DNA from: Ulota crispa
Taxonomy: Eukaryota > Streptophyta > Bryopsida > Orthotrichales > Orthotrichaceae
DNA: 64,000 bases
Direction of reading: 5' to 3'
Assembly (NCBI GenBank): GCA_963920765.1
Contig: OY987244.1
Coordinates: 20,378,358-20,442,357, forward strand
Shown here piece after piece: positions 1-11,206 of this stretch (the stretch's first letter is position 1; the number at the start of each line of letters is the position of its first letter). A program made the position numbers and the translations under genes. Under the pieces are notes generated by a model. The model was not told the origin of the DNA. It saw only the letters and a program-made list of their open reading frames with translations, and ran no database searches.

Positions 1-214
1 GGTCATGTTAATTATTTTGCAAGGACCCCCTCGCGTGATAAATGTTTGACATAGCTTGGGGACTAAAGTGCGTTGTGTTCAGAAGGCATGTTTTGGTTGT
101 GAGCAATACTACAATTGCATGCAAGAACTCAAATGTAAAAACTGAAATTTTGGCCCAAAAAAATGATAATTCTACACAATTAAAAAGAACCTTCATGGTT
201 GCAATTACAATGTT
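1..214. other. AT-rich flank left of CACTA element A
   Basis: No convincing gene is seen. By the inversion argument (gtt at 212-214 pairs with aac at 8439-8441), this stretch was once continuous with the reverse complement of the DNA just left of 8441, so it is probably the downstream flank of the acidic-protein repeat. Two short opposing open frames here look like chance frames in AT-rich DNA. Confidence 0.4.
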
Positions 215-473
215 CACTAGAAGAAAATTCAGCACAAAATCAACAAAATTTCAACCAAAAACTGTTGATTTTTTCTGTGAATTTGGTCAAGTTGATTTGG
301 GTACTTTTTTGTTGATTTTATGTTGATTTTTTGTTCATTATTTACAATTTTTTGTTAATTTTTTAATGATTTTTGTTACGTATTTTATGTTGTTCAATTC
401 TATTTCTTTTTAATTTTAAATTTCTTTTTTCATAGAATTTTATTTTATTTTATGAAAAAGTGAGCTTTTTAGG

Positions 474-592
474 GGACGGGCAGCTGCCCCAACCGCCGGG
501 TAGCTATCGACAGTGGGGTTTGAACCCCTCACCTCTATCCTCACACTCCACAACTCTATCACATTCTCAAAAACCACTAGAGAATGTGCAAA
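474..592 (-). mobile_element. SINE-like tRNA-derived segment inside element A
   Basis: On the minus strand this GC-richer segment contains GGGGTTCAAACCCC, a good RNA polymerase III B box, preceded by a weak A-box-like TAGTGGTTTTTGAG about 60 bp upstream. The same segment is in element B at 11088-11206, so it was present before A and B separated. No poly(A) tail or target duplication was defined. Confidence 0.45.
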
Positions 593-1100
593 TACACATG
601 CACATAATAATATCATGATTCTATTTGAACATTAAATATTCATGTCTTTAATAATCTAGTAGACTTTAGAGACTATTTCCGTCCATTAAAGGACTCTTTT
701 TCAAAAAACTTAGAACTAAAAAAAGTTGGTAAATGTGCTTTACTTTCACCTCCAACAATTTTTTTTGGATTTCAATCTTTTTATCAAAAGTTAGCTAAAA
801 TCAGAGAAGTTGTTTAGAAATTTTAAATAAATTGTTTATTTCCATCCTTTTGATTTTGTTTATAAACTTTTTTTGGAATTCACAAATCTCATAAGGATTG
901 TTGCATGCAAAGGTTGGATTCATTAATAATCATTATTTAGTGCTAGTTTTTTTTGTAAAAAGAACCTTATTTTGTTAAAATTGCCTCCATAGTTTGATAG
1001 CTTCAAATAACATGAAGTTGTGAAAAGTTATGGAATTAAATCCTTGCAATTATAAAATCAAAATTCTATAGACTTTTGAATAGTTTTGGATATTTTTTAA

Positions 1101-3694
1101 GGGCATTAATATGTGAACCACACCCTTTGAACTACTGTACCACACCCCCGGTGTCTTGATGGAAATATCTCCATCATGTAGATACTCGTTACATATTTAT
1201 GTTTGTGTTGATTTCAATAAATCACCAGTTGAGGCAAAAGGGGTGGTTCGGGTGAGGACCACGGTTTGGTGACAGCGCAGCGGCCATAGATTCCAGTGCG
1301 CTGCGCCGTCTTGTCACATGTACAGCTCAAGGGGGTAAATAGCGGGTTGGCTGGGCCAATTTCCTGCCTCACTAGCTGCCAAGCCGTGAGCCGCTATCAC
1401 CGCTTGACGAGTTCGATGAGATTCAAACCCGGATTAGCGAGCGACCAGAGACGACCGCTTCTCCAACCAACCAAGTCCACGACTTAGCGACTAAAGACAA
1501 GCGTTTGACGCTATTATATGCTCGCAAGGGCACGTGGCCATTTTACGATGGCATTTATTTTGCAATTTAATCATTTTCATATGTTTATCTAGATGTTTTG
1601 GAAGGCTCATATATTTTGCCTTTGTTTGAATAAAAATACTAAGAGTTTAGAAGTCAATGGGAAAGGTGTGAAAGGAAAAAGGATTTGGCATCTATGGTGG
1701 AGTTAGGATAGGGAGGGCATGGGCTGATGTGCCCCACCTCCCTACCTTATATAGGATCAAAATTATGGAGGAAAGATCGTTTAGTTGTTGAAAGTTAGTG
1801 TATGAGTATTGGTGGGAAGAAGGGAAAAAATCCCAAAACTTTAATGTGAGATTTTTTTTTGTGTATGAATGATTTTGAATTGAAATTTGAGGAGGTTGTT
1901 CCTTGTGTGATTACCTTTTCAAAATGAGTTTGCAAGTTTGATTTGGAGTTGTGATGCAAAAGTTATGAATGTTTGAATTTTGGAGTCAAAAAGCCAAACT
2001 ATGAAGAAAGGCTGAGACTTCGACAGGCCATAACTTATGATTTGTATATCATTTTGCAACAAGATTTGGAGAGAGTGTTTATCTTAGTCTTGGCTTTCTA
2101 GAAAGTCTTTAAACTTGAGGTTTAAAGCTTGGAAAATAAAGTTATGGAAGTGTGAAGGTTTGGAGGTGGCTGCCCTTTTGTTAGAAGAAGGCCAAAACTT
2201 TGAAGAACTACAACTTTTGGACAGTATGAGATTTTCTTCTCAAATTTTTAGGAGTGATAGTTTGTTGTTATAACTTTCTTAACTGTCTTTAATCATTTCA
2301 TTTGGAATTTTATTGAAGAAGTTATAATGGGTAGAAGTTGGAGATTTGGATGCTCTCTAAAAAATTAAGACCCACACTTTGATTGACTAGAGCTTTCGGA
2401 CAGAGTTTTATTTTGAAGTGCAAATTTTATAGGTTGTAGCCAGTGATATCATCTTTCTAAATTAATATCACGTTTTTATGGGTGATGTATAGAACAAAAG
2501 TTATAGAGGTTTATAGAGGCAGTGTTTAGTGTGTAAGAAGAAAGAAGAGCCTCTACTTTGAACCCGCATAACTTTTGAACGATATCTCATATTGAGTTGA
2601 AATTTAGAGAGATGTTACAGGGTTAGAAGAGCTTTTCAAATTGCTATTATACTTAGCATTTGAATCTTTGAGCCATCTGTGGCACTAGATAGAAGGCCGC
2701 TGCTTTTCTAGAACTTGTTATTTGTGAGTTTCCTCATTGTTTTTATTAAAACATGAAGATTTGGAGACTTGAAGACATGAAGACTTAAAGATCTGAAAAT
2801 ATGAAGACTTGAAGGTTTGAAGATATGAAGATTTCAAGAGGAATGTTTTGGATTTATTTTTTATGTATGTGTAGGATGTGACTTTGTTATTCCTAGCCGG
2901 TTTTGGAGGCTCGTTTGTCAATTCATTTCCATTCTGTTTTGTAAACCTTGTTGCAAGCAGTTTGGGTTAAATCGAATTTAACCCCATTGTTGTGGTGACG
3001 AAGTGGAATTGATCACCCACATGGTCGAGACTTGCTCTGTTCTCACGATCTGAAGTTTTGGCAAGCAGATCGTGAATTTGATTTTAGTATCCCGTCATAC
3101 GGACGGCAGCTTGTGTCTGCTGTCACGATCTACCCGTCCCGTATCCAATGGGCTCTTATCCCTACCTTGACCATTATACCCTTAGAGCCAGTCACAGGAT
3201 AGGCCAACGAAATACTGAAGACTGAAGATTTGAAGAAAAGATCAAGACTGATGATAATTTTAGTCGGCAATGCACGATCGCAGCAAGACACCCTGCGTGT
3301 TCCCAAGGCGCGCTCCTCTCAACCCGACACTGGAGTAAATTTTAGATTTCTACCATCAAAAATTTGAGTTTGAAAATTTTGAATTCAAATTTGGAGTTAC
3401 AGACCATGATATTGTCTAGGACCATAGAAAAGGTTGCAATTCAATAACACCCAATGAAAAAGCTTATCTTTTTTTACAAACAAAAGTAAAATTAATAATT
3501 TTCTCCCTAACTAAACTTTTTCATTGGGTGTTGTTGAATTGCAACTTTTTTTATGGTTCTAGACAATACCATGGTCTCTAAGTCCAAATCTGAATTCAAA
3601 ATTTTCAAATTCAACTTTTTGATGGTAGAAATCTAGAATTTATCCCGTGATGTGGTATAGTAATTGGAAAGGTGTGGTACACATATCAATTCCC
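1101..3694. mobile_element. Palindromic Mutator-like MITE in element A, split by an LTR-like insertion
   Basis: Its ends (GGGCATTAATATGTG and CACATATCAATTCCC) form a terminal inverted repeat. The flanking 9-mers ATTTTTTAA (1092-1100) and ATCTTTTAA (3695-3703) match at 8 of 9 positions, the target-duplication length of Mutator-like elements. Without the insertion it is 412 bp, the same as the copy in element B. Much of the element is self-complementary. Other copies lie at 10168-10579, 19233-19643 and 30145-30558. Confidence 0.75.
1152..3329. mobile_element. Solo-LTR-like insertion (2,178 bp)
   Basis: Sequence present in element A but absent from the otherwise colinear element B. It starts TGTCTTGATGG and ends AACCCGACA, so it has the TG...CA ends of an LTR with a 4-bp TGTC/GACA inverted repeat. 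CCGG at 1148-1151 and CTGG at 3330-3333 look like a 4-bp target duplication with one C-to-T change at a CpG; element B has a single CCGG at this place. A TATA-like CTTATATAGG at about 1743-1753 fits an LTR promoter. No second terminal repeat and no protein gene are visible inside, hence solo LTR, although a gene-free non-autonomous element is possible. Confidence 0.65.
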
Positions 3695-4548
3695 ATCTTT
3701 TAAAACTTATAAAAATATTTTATAAGATTGTTTTTTTTAGTTCATTTTGTTAGTAATAGAAGGAAAAATACTAAAAATACCCTTTAAGTCTTTCAAAATA
3801 TCAAGTTTATGCCAAAAACATGTGAAACATAAAAAATATTCCTTATTTTTTGTAGGAATATCAATTATACTCCTGTTATTTTGGAAAATTAATAAAAAAA
3901 CTCTTCTATTTTGAAATGTTAAATATATCCTTGTGTTATTTGAAATGTAAAAATCACCTTTGGTTTCTTGTAAGAATTTGCATTAAACTATACACTTGGT
4001 TATCATATAACACAAAGATATTTTTGGTACTTTTAATCCTTAAGGAACATATATGATTTCTTCAAAGAATTGAGGAGCATCTTTTATATTTGTTTGTAAA
4101 GAAATTTTGGCATTTAAAACAACAAAATGTTGTACTTTTTATATAAAATTTTGTTGAATTAGTGAAGTTGTGTCCAAAAGTGTCAAGATCAACAGAAAAC
4201 TATTGATTTTTTTGTTATTATGGTCATGTTTTTACTTGACTTTAAAGGCTGCTAATTTTAAATCTTACCAAATTGTGAAAAGTAAAGAAAATAAAACCAG
4301 TCAATGTACACTCAAACTTCTAAAAGATTCTTTTTTTTTGAAAACTTCTTTTATTTTTTAAAACTTCAAAACATTTTAATGAGGTCCAAAAAGATTCTAG
4401 AAAGATTTCAAAAACAAACCTAAACTATTGTAATAGCTTTTTATTAAAAATATTTTAAAGTATTTTGATGAATTACAAAAAGATTCCTAAAGGACTCTAA
4501 TTCAATCTAAGAGATTCTATTTCTATAAATATTTTGAAGTACTTTAAC

Positions 4549-5270
4549 AAATTTCATAAAGATTTTAAAAAGATTCTCAAAGATTCCAAAAAGGTTCTTG
4601 AAAATTCTCAAAGATTTTCAAAGATTTTTTGGATTTCCAAAAAGATTCTCAAAAGATTTCCAAAGATTCCCAAAGATTCTTAAAGATTCTCAAAGCTTCT
4701 CAAAGCTTCCAGAGAGATTCCAAGATTATTCATAAAGATTTTCAAAAATTCTCAAAAAAATTCAAAATTCCTAGAACATTTCCAAAGATTCTCAAATATT
4801 CCAAACTCTTCTCAAAGATTCCCAAGAATTCTCAAATCTTCCTAAAAGATTCTCAAAGATTCCTAAAAGATTCTCAAAGATTCTCAATTGTTCTCAAACA
4901 TTCTCAAAGATTCCAAAATAACTTGAAAAGATTCTCAAAGATTCTAAAAGATTCTCAAAGATTCCTAAAAGATTCTCAAAGATTCTCAATTGTTCTCAAA
5001 CATTCTCAAAGATTCCAAAATAACTTGAAAAGATTCTCAAAGATTCCAAAAAAACTTGAAATGATTCCCAAATATTTCCAAACATTCTCAAAGATTCCAA
5101 AATAACTTGAAAAGATTCTCAAAGATTCTAAAATCTTGAAAAGATTCTTAAAAATTCTTAAAAATTCTTAAAAATTCTTAAAAGATTCTCAATGATTCCC
5201 AAAAGATTCTTGAAGATTCTTAAAGATTCACAAAAAATTCCCAAAAGATCCTCAAAAGATTCCAAAATTT
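4549..5270. repeat. Degenerate AGATTCTCAA tandem array in element A
   Basis: About 700 bp of imperfect 10-14 bp units built on AAAGATTCTCAAAGATTCC. A longer block of roughly 80-100 bp around 4910-5040 is itself duplicated. The open frame through it (4629-5105) translates to a monotonous Lys/Ser/Phe/Gln repeat and is not taken as a gene. Equivalent arrays lie in element B (8584-9300) and element C (11683-12200). Confidence 0.85.
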
Positions 5271-5423
5271 TTGTTGATTTAGATAATGGTGTCCAAATCA
5301 ATAGAACGTATTTAGTTTTTTACAGAATTTTGTTAAATTAATCAATTAGCGTGGGCAAGTGCCCAAATCAATAAGAAACTATTGGTTTTTTGTTGTTTTG
5401 GAAGGAGTTTTCTACTAGTGTAT

Positions 5424-6151
5424 TTACATTTGAAGTGAAAAAAAAGGTTTCTTTCGTGTCCAAAAAATTTAGAAGCATTTGACCACTCTTACATGAAAAA
5501 TATTGCTCTACACAAAGTTGAGGTTTATTTTTCCATGTAGAAGACCAAGTTAGGGTTGTGTGGAAAAATTTTGAAATCAACTGGAACTATACAACACATG
5601 GGAAAAAATAGTAAGTAATAAGAAATAGAGAATGAGCCAAAACACTAAATTGTTAAGAATTTAATTATAGGAATGAAAAATGCAAATCCCCACCGTTATA
5701 ATGTTGTAATAAACAATCTACTTCCTTACGTTTAGTTCTTTTTTCCAAAATACTAAAAACTGTGGAAAAAAAAGGACTTAAAAGTTTAATTTAGAGTAGA
5801 GGATCCAAAAATGCCCACAAACTAAAACATCTCATTACTTGAAGGGGAATGATTCAAAGCTCCCCACATATGAAAATATCTAAAGAACCAAATTCTGATT
5901 TTTATTTTAAAATATATAAATTTTAAAGACGTTTTTGGGCTACCCGGATTGCCCTCCCACCCTCAAGCAGTAGAAATTCTTGCATAACTTCTTTGTCAAA
6001 TGTCAAAATGAAGAATACATTAAATTCCCATAAAGATTTTTGAATTCCTCATCTTCCATAAAAGTTTCAAAAAATTACACAAAGTAGTTTAGCCATAGGT
6101 ACATGCTCAAAATCCAAATTGTCCCCCAAAGGGACAACGGTCCTCTAGCGG
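5424..6151. mobile_element. Larger fragment of a TTAA-flanked element, displaced by inversion
   Basis: The sequence resembles 17864-18454 read in reverse (for example the parts around 5441-5620 and 6040-6150). The right end is GTCCTCTAGCGG followed by TTGA (6152-6155), a decayed TTAA. The rest of the same element lies at 11469-11525 and 14567-14656. The pieces are separated because CACTA elements B and C inserted into it and the segment 5421-8441 was then inverted. About 310 bp at roughly 5635-5945 has no counterpart in the 17.9-kb copy and may be a further insertion. Confidence 0.6.
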
Positions 6152-6423
6152 TTGAAGGCAAGGTTCATGAACGATAACTTTTTGTATTTGATTTTTCATC
6201 TACCAATCTAAAATAAAAGGTTAATTGTTCTTTTACTTTTCATCTAGCAATGTCAACCATTACATTCATCAAGCATTTTTCTTTTACTTTTAGTCCACCA
6301 ATACAAATCACAAAGATCAATGGATGAATATTTTACCTTTTACTTTTCATCTTCCAAGACAAAAAACAATACTTTGGGATGAAAAAGAAATGACATTTTA
6401 CTTTTCCCTCCCTAAATCTATTT

Positions 6424-6435
6424 TCTATATAAACC
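6424..6435 (+). promoter_or_regulatory. TATA box of the acidic-protein gene, copy 1
   Basis: TCTATATAAACC lies about 140 bp upstream of the ATG at 6570. It is kept in copy 2 at 46725-46735. Because it sits inside the longer open frame that begins at 6324, it argues that translation starts at 6570 and that the upstream frame is promoter and leader. Confidence 0.55.
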
Positions 6436-6569
6436 ATCAACCATTCCTTTTACTATTCACTTCTCATGTCCCATGTTTCCTTCAAATTACTACATCTCTT
6501 GTGTTTACATCTCTTGTGTTTTACTTAGAGTTGTTTAAGAGCTTTTGTGTATTCACGCAATTATTTACC

Positions 6570-7691
6570 ATGGGGATGCCACCAAAGAAGAGAGCTATTG
6601 AAGATAAGGAGACAAGTAAGGAAAAGATGAAGAGAAAGAAAGGTAATACAAATGTGAGGATACTCAAATGGTCAGAAAGTGCAACAAGTGACCATATTAA
6701 GTCATTGCCAAAAGAATGTCCGGATTTCAATTCCGGACTGCACACTTTTTGGATGTTTGTCAATAAAAGTGTATCTCAACCTGGCTATAAATGCTTAAAC
6801 AAGGATTGCCCTAGAGAAGCCTACACTATTGGGGGCAAGACCTTTCCTATAAAGAAGAAAGTTAGTGATACCCAATTAACTAGAATTTCCCGCCCTTGCA
6901 AAACCAAAGGAAAAAATGCTAGGAACACTACAAGCAAAGATTGGCAAAGCACAAGCTTTTACTCATTGGCTAACAAAGTCCAAGTTACCACAATAATTGA
7001 AACTGAAGCAAGTAATCTTGAAGAACAAGAAGCATTTGACATTCTAGAAGTCTTTGATTTTGGGGAGAGTGATACTCAAGATAGTACAGATGACGAAACA
7101 AGTACGGATGATGAAACAAGCACGGATGACGAAACAAGCACAGATGACAAAACAAGCACGGATGACGAAACAAGTATGGACGATGAAAGTGGTTTGGATG
7201 ATGAACATGATGATGAAGACAATCCAAACGATGAAAGCAGTTTGAATGAAGACGAACGTTTGGAACATAGAAATGGTGCTGGTGACGAGGCCACCAAAGG
7301 CATATTGTATATGGATGAGAAATGCCATTTGGATGACAGTTTGGAAGCGGGCATCGACAAAAATGCTGATGTGGATATTGAGGGCATTTTTGATGAGGAT
7401 GTTGAAGAGAGGTTTTACAACAGTGACGATACGAATATGGAAGGCAACTTGGATGATAAAGGCAAATTGAATGAAAATGGGCTCAAAGTGAGGAGGATGA
7501 CAAATGAAGAAAAAGAGGCTGCAGATGCAATTTGTGAAGATTATTGTTATTTAGATGAATTTGTTGATGAAGAGGGTGTAGAAGTAGAACATTTTGTTTT
7601 TGTTGAGTATATGGATGAGTCTATGGATGAAGATGAAGGAACAAGTATTGAGAGAGATTCAAAATCTTATCAAAGTTTCCTGCTAATTTAA
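6570..7691 (+). CDS. Transposon-associated acidic nuclear-type protein, copy 1 (373 aa, unknown function)
   Basis: I do not recognise this protein. The start at 6570 is chosen because ACCATGG is a strong start context and a TATA box lies about 140 bp upstream; the frame is open back to 6324, but that part encodes an unlikely hydrophobic stretch over the promoter. Visible parts are: a lysine-rich N-terminus (residues 4-26, PPKKRAIEDK then KMKRKKG) resembling a nuclear localisation signal; four cysteines at about 50, 75, 80 and 110 that could bind metal; five STDDET-type hexapeptide repeats at about 172-201; and a very Asp/Glu-rich C-terminal half. It is intronless in this reading. The copy at 46871-47992 encodes the same 373 residues. 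It could be an accessory protein of a transposon or a captured host gene fragment; no transposase motif is visible. Confidence 0.6.
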   Translation: MGMPPKKRAIEDKETSKEKMKRKKGNTNVRILKWSESATSDHIKSLPKECPDFNSGLHTFWMFVNKSVSQPGYKCLNKDCPREAYTIGGKTFPIKKKVSDTQLTRISRPCKTKGKNARNTTSKDWQSTSFYSLANKVQVTTIIETEASNLEEQEAFDILEVFDFGESDTQDSTDDETSTDDETSTDDETSTDDKTSTDDETSMDDESGLDDEHDDEDNPNDESSLNEDERLEHRNGAGDEATKGILYMDEKCHLDDSLEAGIDKNADVDIEGIFDEDVEERFYNSDDTNMEGNLDDKGKLNENGLKVRRMTNEEKEAADAICEDYCYLDEFVDEEGVEVEHFVFVEYMDESMDEDEGTSIERDSKSYQSFLLI

Positions 7692-8583
7692 TGACAAAGT
7701 TTTGTTATTTATGCATATTCAAGACATTTACATCATGTCCATTTAAGGATAGATCATGAAAATTCAAATATTTACAAGTTACTAAGATGAATTTTTGGCA
7801 CGCAAAAATAGGGAGTGAGCTCTTGTATATATGTGTGTATATATGTATATTATTTTATTTTTGAATCCATTTTATTGATGTGAATACAATTATTGCAAGA
7901 AATTATTTTGTTGCATTTTGTTTGAAGTTTAAACAAGATTTTAGAGTTGATATACTACATGTTCTTTAAATTGTTACCTTTTCATTGAGTTTTTTAATTA
8001 GCTTTATAGTATTGTTTGATTAGATGTAGCCTTCAATCTTCATTGATCTAGTTGAAATCATCTATGGTCTCTATGTATTTGTCTGGTACTTGTTTTCATG
8101 TGTTCTTGTTTTACCTTGTGATTTTGAGGTTTCAACCAATACATTCTTTTTGTATATGTGTGATGGATTATGTATTTATTTTTGTTAAAAATTAGTTTTG
8201 TTCCTTGTTTACAATTATTTTGAAACTATTTTGAGGGGTAAAAAAGTGATTCATGTATTTCTTCCAAAGTGTTGGGTCACAATAAGATACAAGGAAATGA
8301 GATGTTGCTTGGTGACACAAATACCTAGTCTCTAATTTTGACACTTGGGATTTGAACCATGATTATTATGTACTTCAAAAAGTAATGGGTCACAAAAATT
8401 ATATTGTATTTCTTATGATTTTCTAAGAAAGAAAATTGAACCACTAGTAGAAAACTCCTTCCAAAACAACAAAAAACCAATAGTTTCTTATTGATTTGGG
8501 CACTTGCCCACGCTAATTGATTAATTTAACAAAATTCTGTAAAAAACTAAATACGTTCTATTGATTTGGACACCATTATCTAA

Positions 8584-9300
8584 ATCAACAAAAATTTTGG
8601 AATCTTTTGAGGATCTTTTGGGAATTTTTTGTGAATCTTTAAGAATCTTCAAGAATCTTTTGGGAATCATTGAGAATCTTTTAAGAATTTTTAAGAATTT
8701 TTAAGAATTTTTAAGAATCTTTTCAAGATTTTAGAATCTTTGAGAATCTTTTCAAGTTATTTTGGAATCTTTGAGAATGTTTGGAAATATTTGGGAATCA
8801 TTTCAAGTTTTTTTGGAATCTTTGAGAATCTTTTCAAGTTATTTTGGAATCTTTGAGAATGTTTGAGAACAATTGAGAATCTTTGAGAATCTTTTAGGAA
8901 TCTTTGAGAATCTTTTAGAATCTTTGAGAATCTTTTCAAGTTATTTTGGAATCTTTGAGAATGTTTGAGAACAATTGAGAATCTTTGAGAATCTTTTAGG
9001 AATCTTTGAGAATCTTTTAGGAAGATTTGAGAATTCTTGGGAATCTTTGAGAAGAGTTTGGAATATTTGAGAATCTTTGGAAATGTTCTAGGAATTTTGA
9101 ATTTTTTTGAGAATTTTTGAAAATCTTTATGAATAATCTTGGAATCTCTCTGGAAGCTTTGAGAAGCTTTGAGAATCTTTAAGAATCTTTGGGAATCTTT
9201 GGAAATCTTTTGAGAATCTTTTTGGAAATCCAAAAAATCTTTGAAAATCTTTGAGAATTTTCAAGAACCTTTTTAGAATCTTTGAGAATCTTTTTAAAAT
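8584..9300. repeat. Degenerate AGAATCTTTGAGAATC tandem array in element B
   Basis: Reverse-complement counterpart of 4549-5270, with the same internal block duplication. The minus-strand open frame 8757-9233 has the same low-complexity translation as in A and is not considered a gene. Confidence 0.85.
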
Positions 9301-10167
9301 CTTTATGAAATTTGTTAAAGTACTTCAAAATATTTATAGAAATAGAATCTCTTAGATTGAATTAGAGTCCTTTAGGAATCTTTTTGTAATTCATCAAAAT
9401 ACTTTAAAATATTTTTAATAAAAAGCTATTACAATAGTTTAGGTTTGTTTTTGAAATCTTTCTAGAATCTTTTTGGACCTCATTAAAATGTTTTGAAGTT
9501 TTAAAAAATAAAAGAAGTTTTCAAAAAAAAAGAATCTTTTAGAAGTTTGAGTGTACATTGACTGGTTTTATTTTCTTTACTTTTCACAATTTGGTAAGAT
9601 TTAAAATTAGCAGCCTTTAAAGTCAAGTAAAAACATGACCATAATAACAAAAAAATCAATAGTTTTCTGTTGATCTTGACACTTTTGGACACAACTTCAC
9701 TAATTCAACAAAATTTTATATAAAAAGTACAACATTTTGTTGTTTTAAATGCCAAAATTTCTTTACAAACAAATATAAAAGATGCTCCTCAATTCTTTGA
9801 AGAAATCATATATGTTCCTTAAGGATTAAAAGTACCAAAAATATCTTTGTGTTATATGATAACCAAGTGTATAGTTTAATGCAAATTCTTACAAGAAACC
9901 AAAGGTGATTTTTACATTTCAAATAACACAAGGATATATTTAACATTTCAAAATAGAAGAGTTTTTTTATTAATTTTCCAAAATAACAGGAGTATAATTG
10001 ATATTCCTACAAAAAATAAGGAATATTTTTTATGTTTCACATGTTTTTGGCATAAACTTGATATTTTGAAAGACTTAAAGGGTATTTTTAGTATTTTTCC
10101 TTCTATTACTAACAAAATGAACTAAAAAAAACAATCTTATAAAATATTTTTATAAGTTTTAAAAGAT

Positions 10168-10579
10168 GGGAATTGATATGTGTACCACACCTTTCCAATT
10201 ACTATACCACATCACGGGATAAATTCTAGATTTCTACCATCAAAAAGTTGAATTTGAAAATTTTGAATTCAGATTTGGACTTAGAGACCATGGTATTGTC
10301 TAGAACCATAAAAAAAGTTGCAATTCAACAACACCCAATGAAAAAGTTTAGTTAGGGAGAAAATTATTAATTTTACTTTTGTTTGTAAAAAAAGATAAGC
10401 TTTTTCATTGGGTGTTATTGAATTGCAACCTTTTCTATGGTCCTAGACAATATCATGGTCTGTAACTCCAAATTTGAATTCAAAATTTTCAAACTCAAAT
10501 TTTTGATGGTAGAAATCTAAAATTTACTCCGGGGATGTGGTACAGTAGTTCAAAGGGTGTGGTTCACATATTAATGCCC
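10168..10579. mobile_element. Palindromic Mutator-like MITE in element B (412 bp)
   Basis: Ends are GGGAATTGATATGTGTACC and an inward-reading GGGCATTAATATG. Flanking 9-mers TTAAAAGAT (10159-10167) and TTAAAAAAT (10580-10588) match at 8 of 9. The two halves are largely self-complementary around a centre near 10370. This is the intact form of the MITE that is split in element A. Confidence 0.75.
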
Positions 10580-11087
10580 TTAAAAAATATCCAAAACTAT
10601 TCAAAAGTCTATAGAATTTTGATTTTATAATTGCAAGGATTTAATTCCATAACTTTTCACAACTTCATGTTATTTGAAGCTATCAAACTATGGAGGCAAT
10701 TTTAACAAAATAAGGTTCTTTTTACAAAAAAAACTAGCACTAAATAATGATTATTAATGAATCCAACCTTTGCATGCAACAATCCTTATGAGATTTGTGA
10801 ATTCCAAAAAAAGTTTATAAACAAAATCAAAAGGATGGAAATAAACAATTTATTTAAAATTTCTAAACAGCTTCTCTGATTTTAGCTAACTTTTGATAAA
10901 AAGATTGAAATCCAAAAAAAATTGTTGGAGGTGAAAGTAAAGCACATTTACCAACTTTTTTTAGTTCTAAGTTTTTTGAAAAAGAGTCCTTTAATGGACG
11001 GAAATAGTCTCTAAAGTCTACTAGATTATTAAAGACATGAATATTTAATGTTCAAATAGAATCATGATATTATTATGTGCATGTGTA

Positions 11088-11206
11088 TTTGCACATTCTC
11101 TAGTGGTTTTTGAGAATGTGATAGAGTTGTGGAGTGTGAGGATAGAGGTGAGGGGTTCAAACCCCACTGTCGATAGCTACCCGGCGGTTGGGGCAGCTGC
11201 CCGTCC
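11088..11206 (+). mobile_element. SINE-like tRNA-derived segment inside element B
   Basis: Plus-strand counterpart of 474-592 with B box GGGGTTCAAACCCC at about 11153-11166. It shares the GC-rich tail GGCGGTTGGGGCAGCTGCCC. Confidence 0.45.

Larger units (their letters stand above)
215..5420 (+). mobile_element. CACTA-like element A (non-autonomous), interrupted by an LTR-like insertion
   Basis: The left end reads CACTAGAAGAAAATTCAGC and the right end reads inward as CACTAGTAGAAAACTCC, the terminal pattern of CACTA (En/Spm) transposons. The element is 5,206 bp. Removing the 2,178-bp insertion and its 4-bp duplication leaves 3,024 bp, exactly the length of element B in opposite orientation at 8442-11465. 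It carries a SINE-like segment near its left end, a palindromic Mutator-like MITE (1101-3694, split) and a degenerate AGATTCTCAA array (4549-5270). No transposase frame is seen, so it is non-autonomous. The flanks gtt (212-214) and tat (5421-5423) differ, which is explained by recombination with element B. Confidence 0.85.
6156..8372 (+). repeat. Copy 1 of the repeat carrying the acidic-protein gene
   Basis: Colinear with 46457-49320. The central part, about 6270-7930, is almost identical between copies (only scattered differences before the start codon and none noticed in the coding or 3' flanking part). The outer parts differ by very roughly 10%. Copy 2 has a 640-bp TTAA-flanked insertion that copy 1 lacks at 7929-7932. 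The sequence 14661-14757 (minus strand) is the displaced left extension of this repeat, matching 46357-46452. The ends of the repeat show no obvious inverted repeats, so its transposon class is undetermined. Confidence 0.75.

Noticed and set aside
4629-5105. 158-codon open frame, identical in elements A and B (also minus 8757-9233)
   Set aside because: It is a translation of a degenerate short tandem repeat (monotonous Lys/Ser/Phe/Gln), with no start context or domain.
6324-6569. Upstream 82 codons of the acidic-protein frame
   Set aside because: A TATA box lies inside it, the ATG at 6570 has a far better context, and this is where the two copies differ in residue sequence.
6985-7470. Antisense and alternate-frame open frames over the acidic repeats (both copies)
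   Set aside because: They are shadows of the hexanucleotide-rich (GATGACGAAACAAG) repeat and have low-complexity translations.
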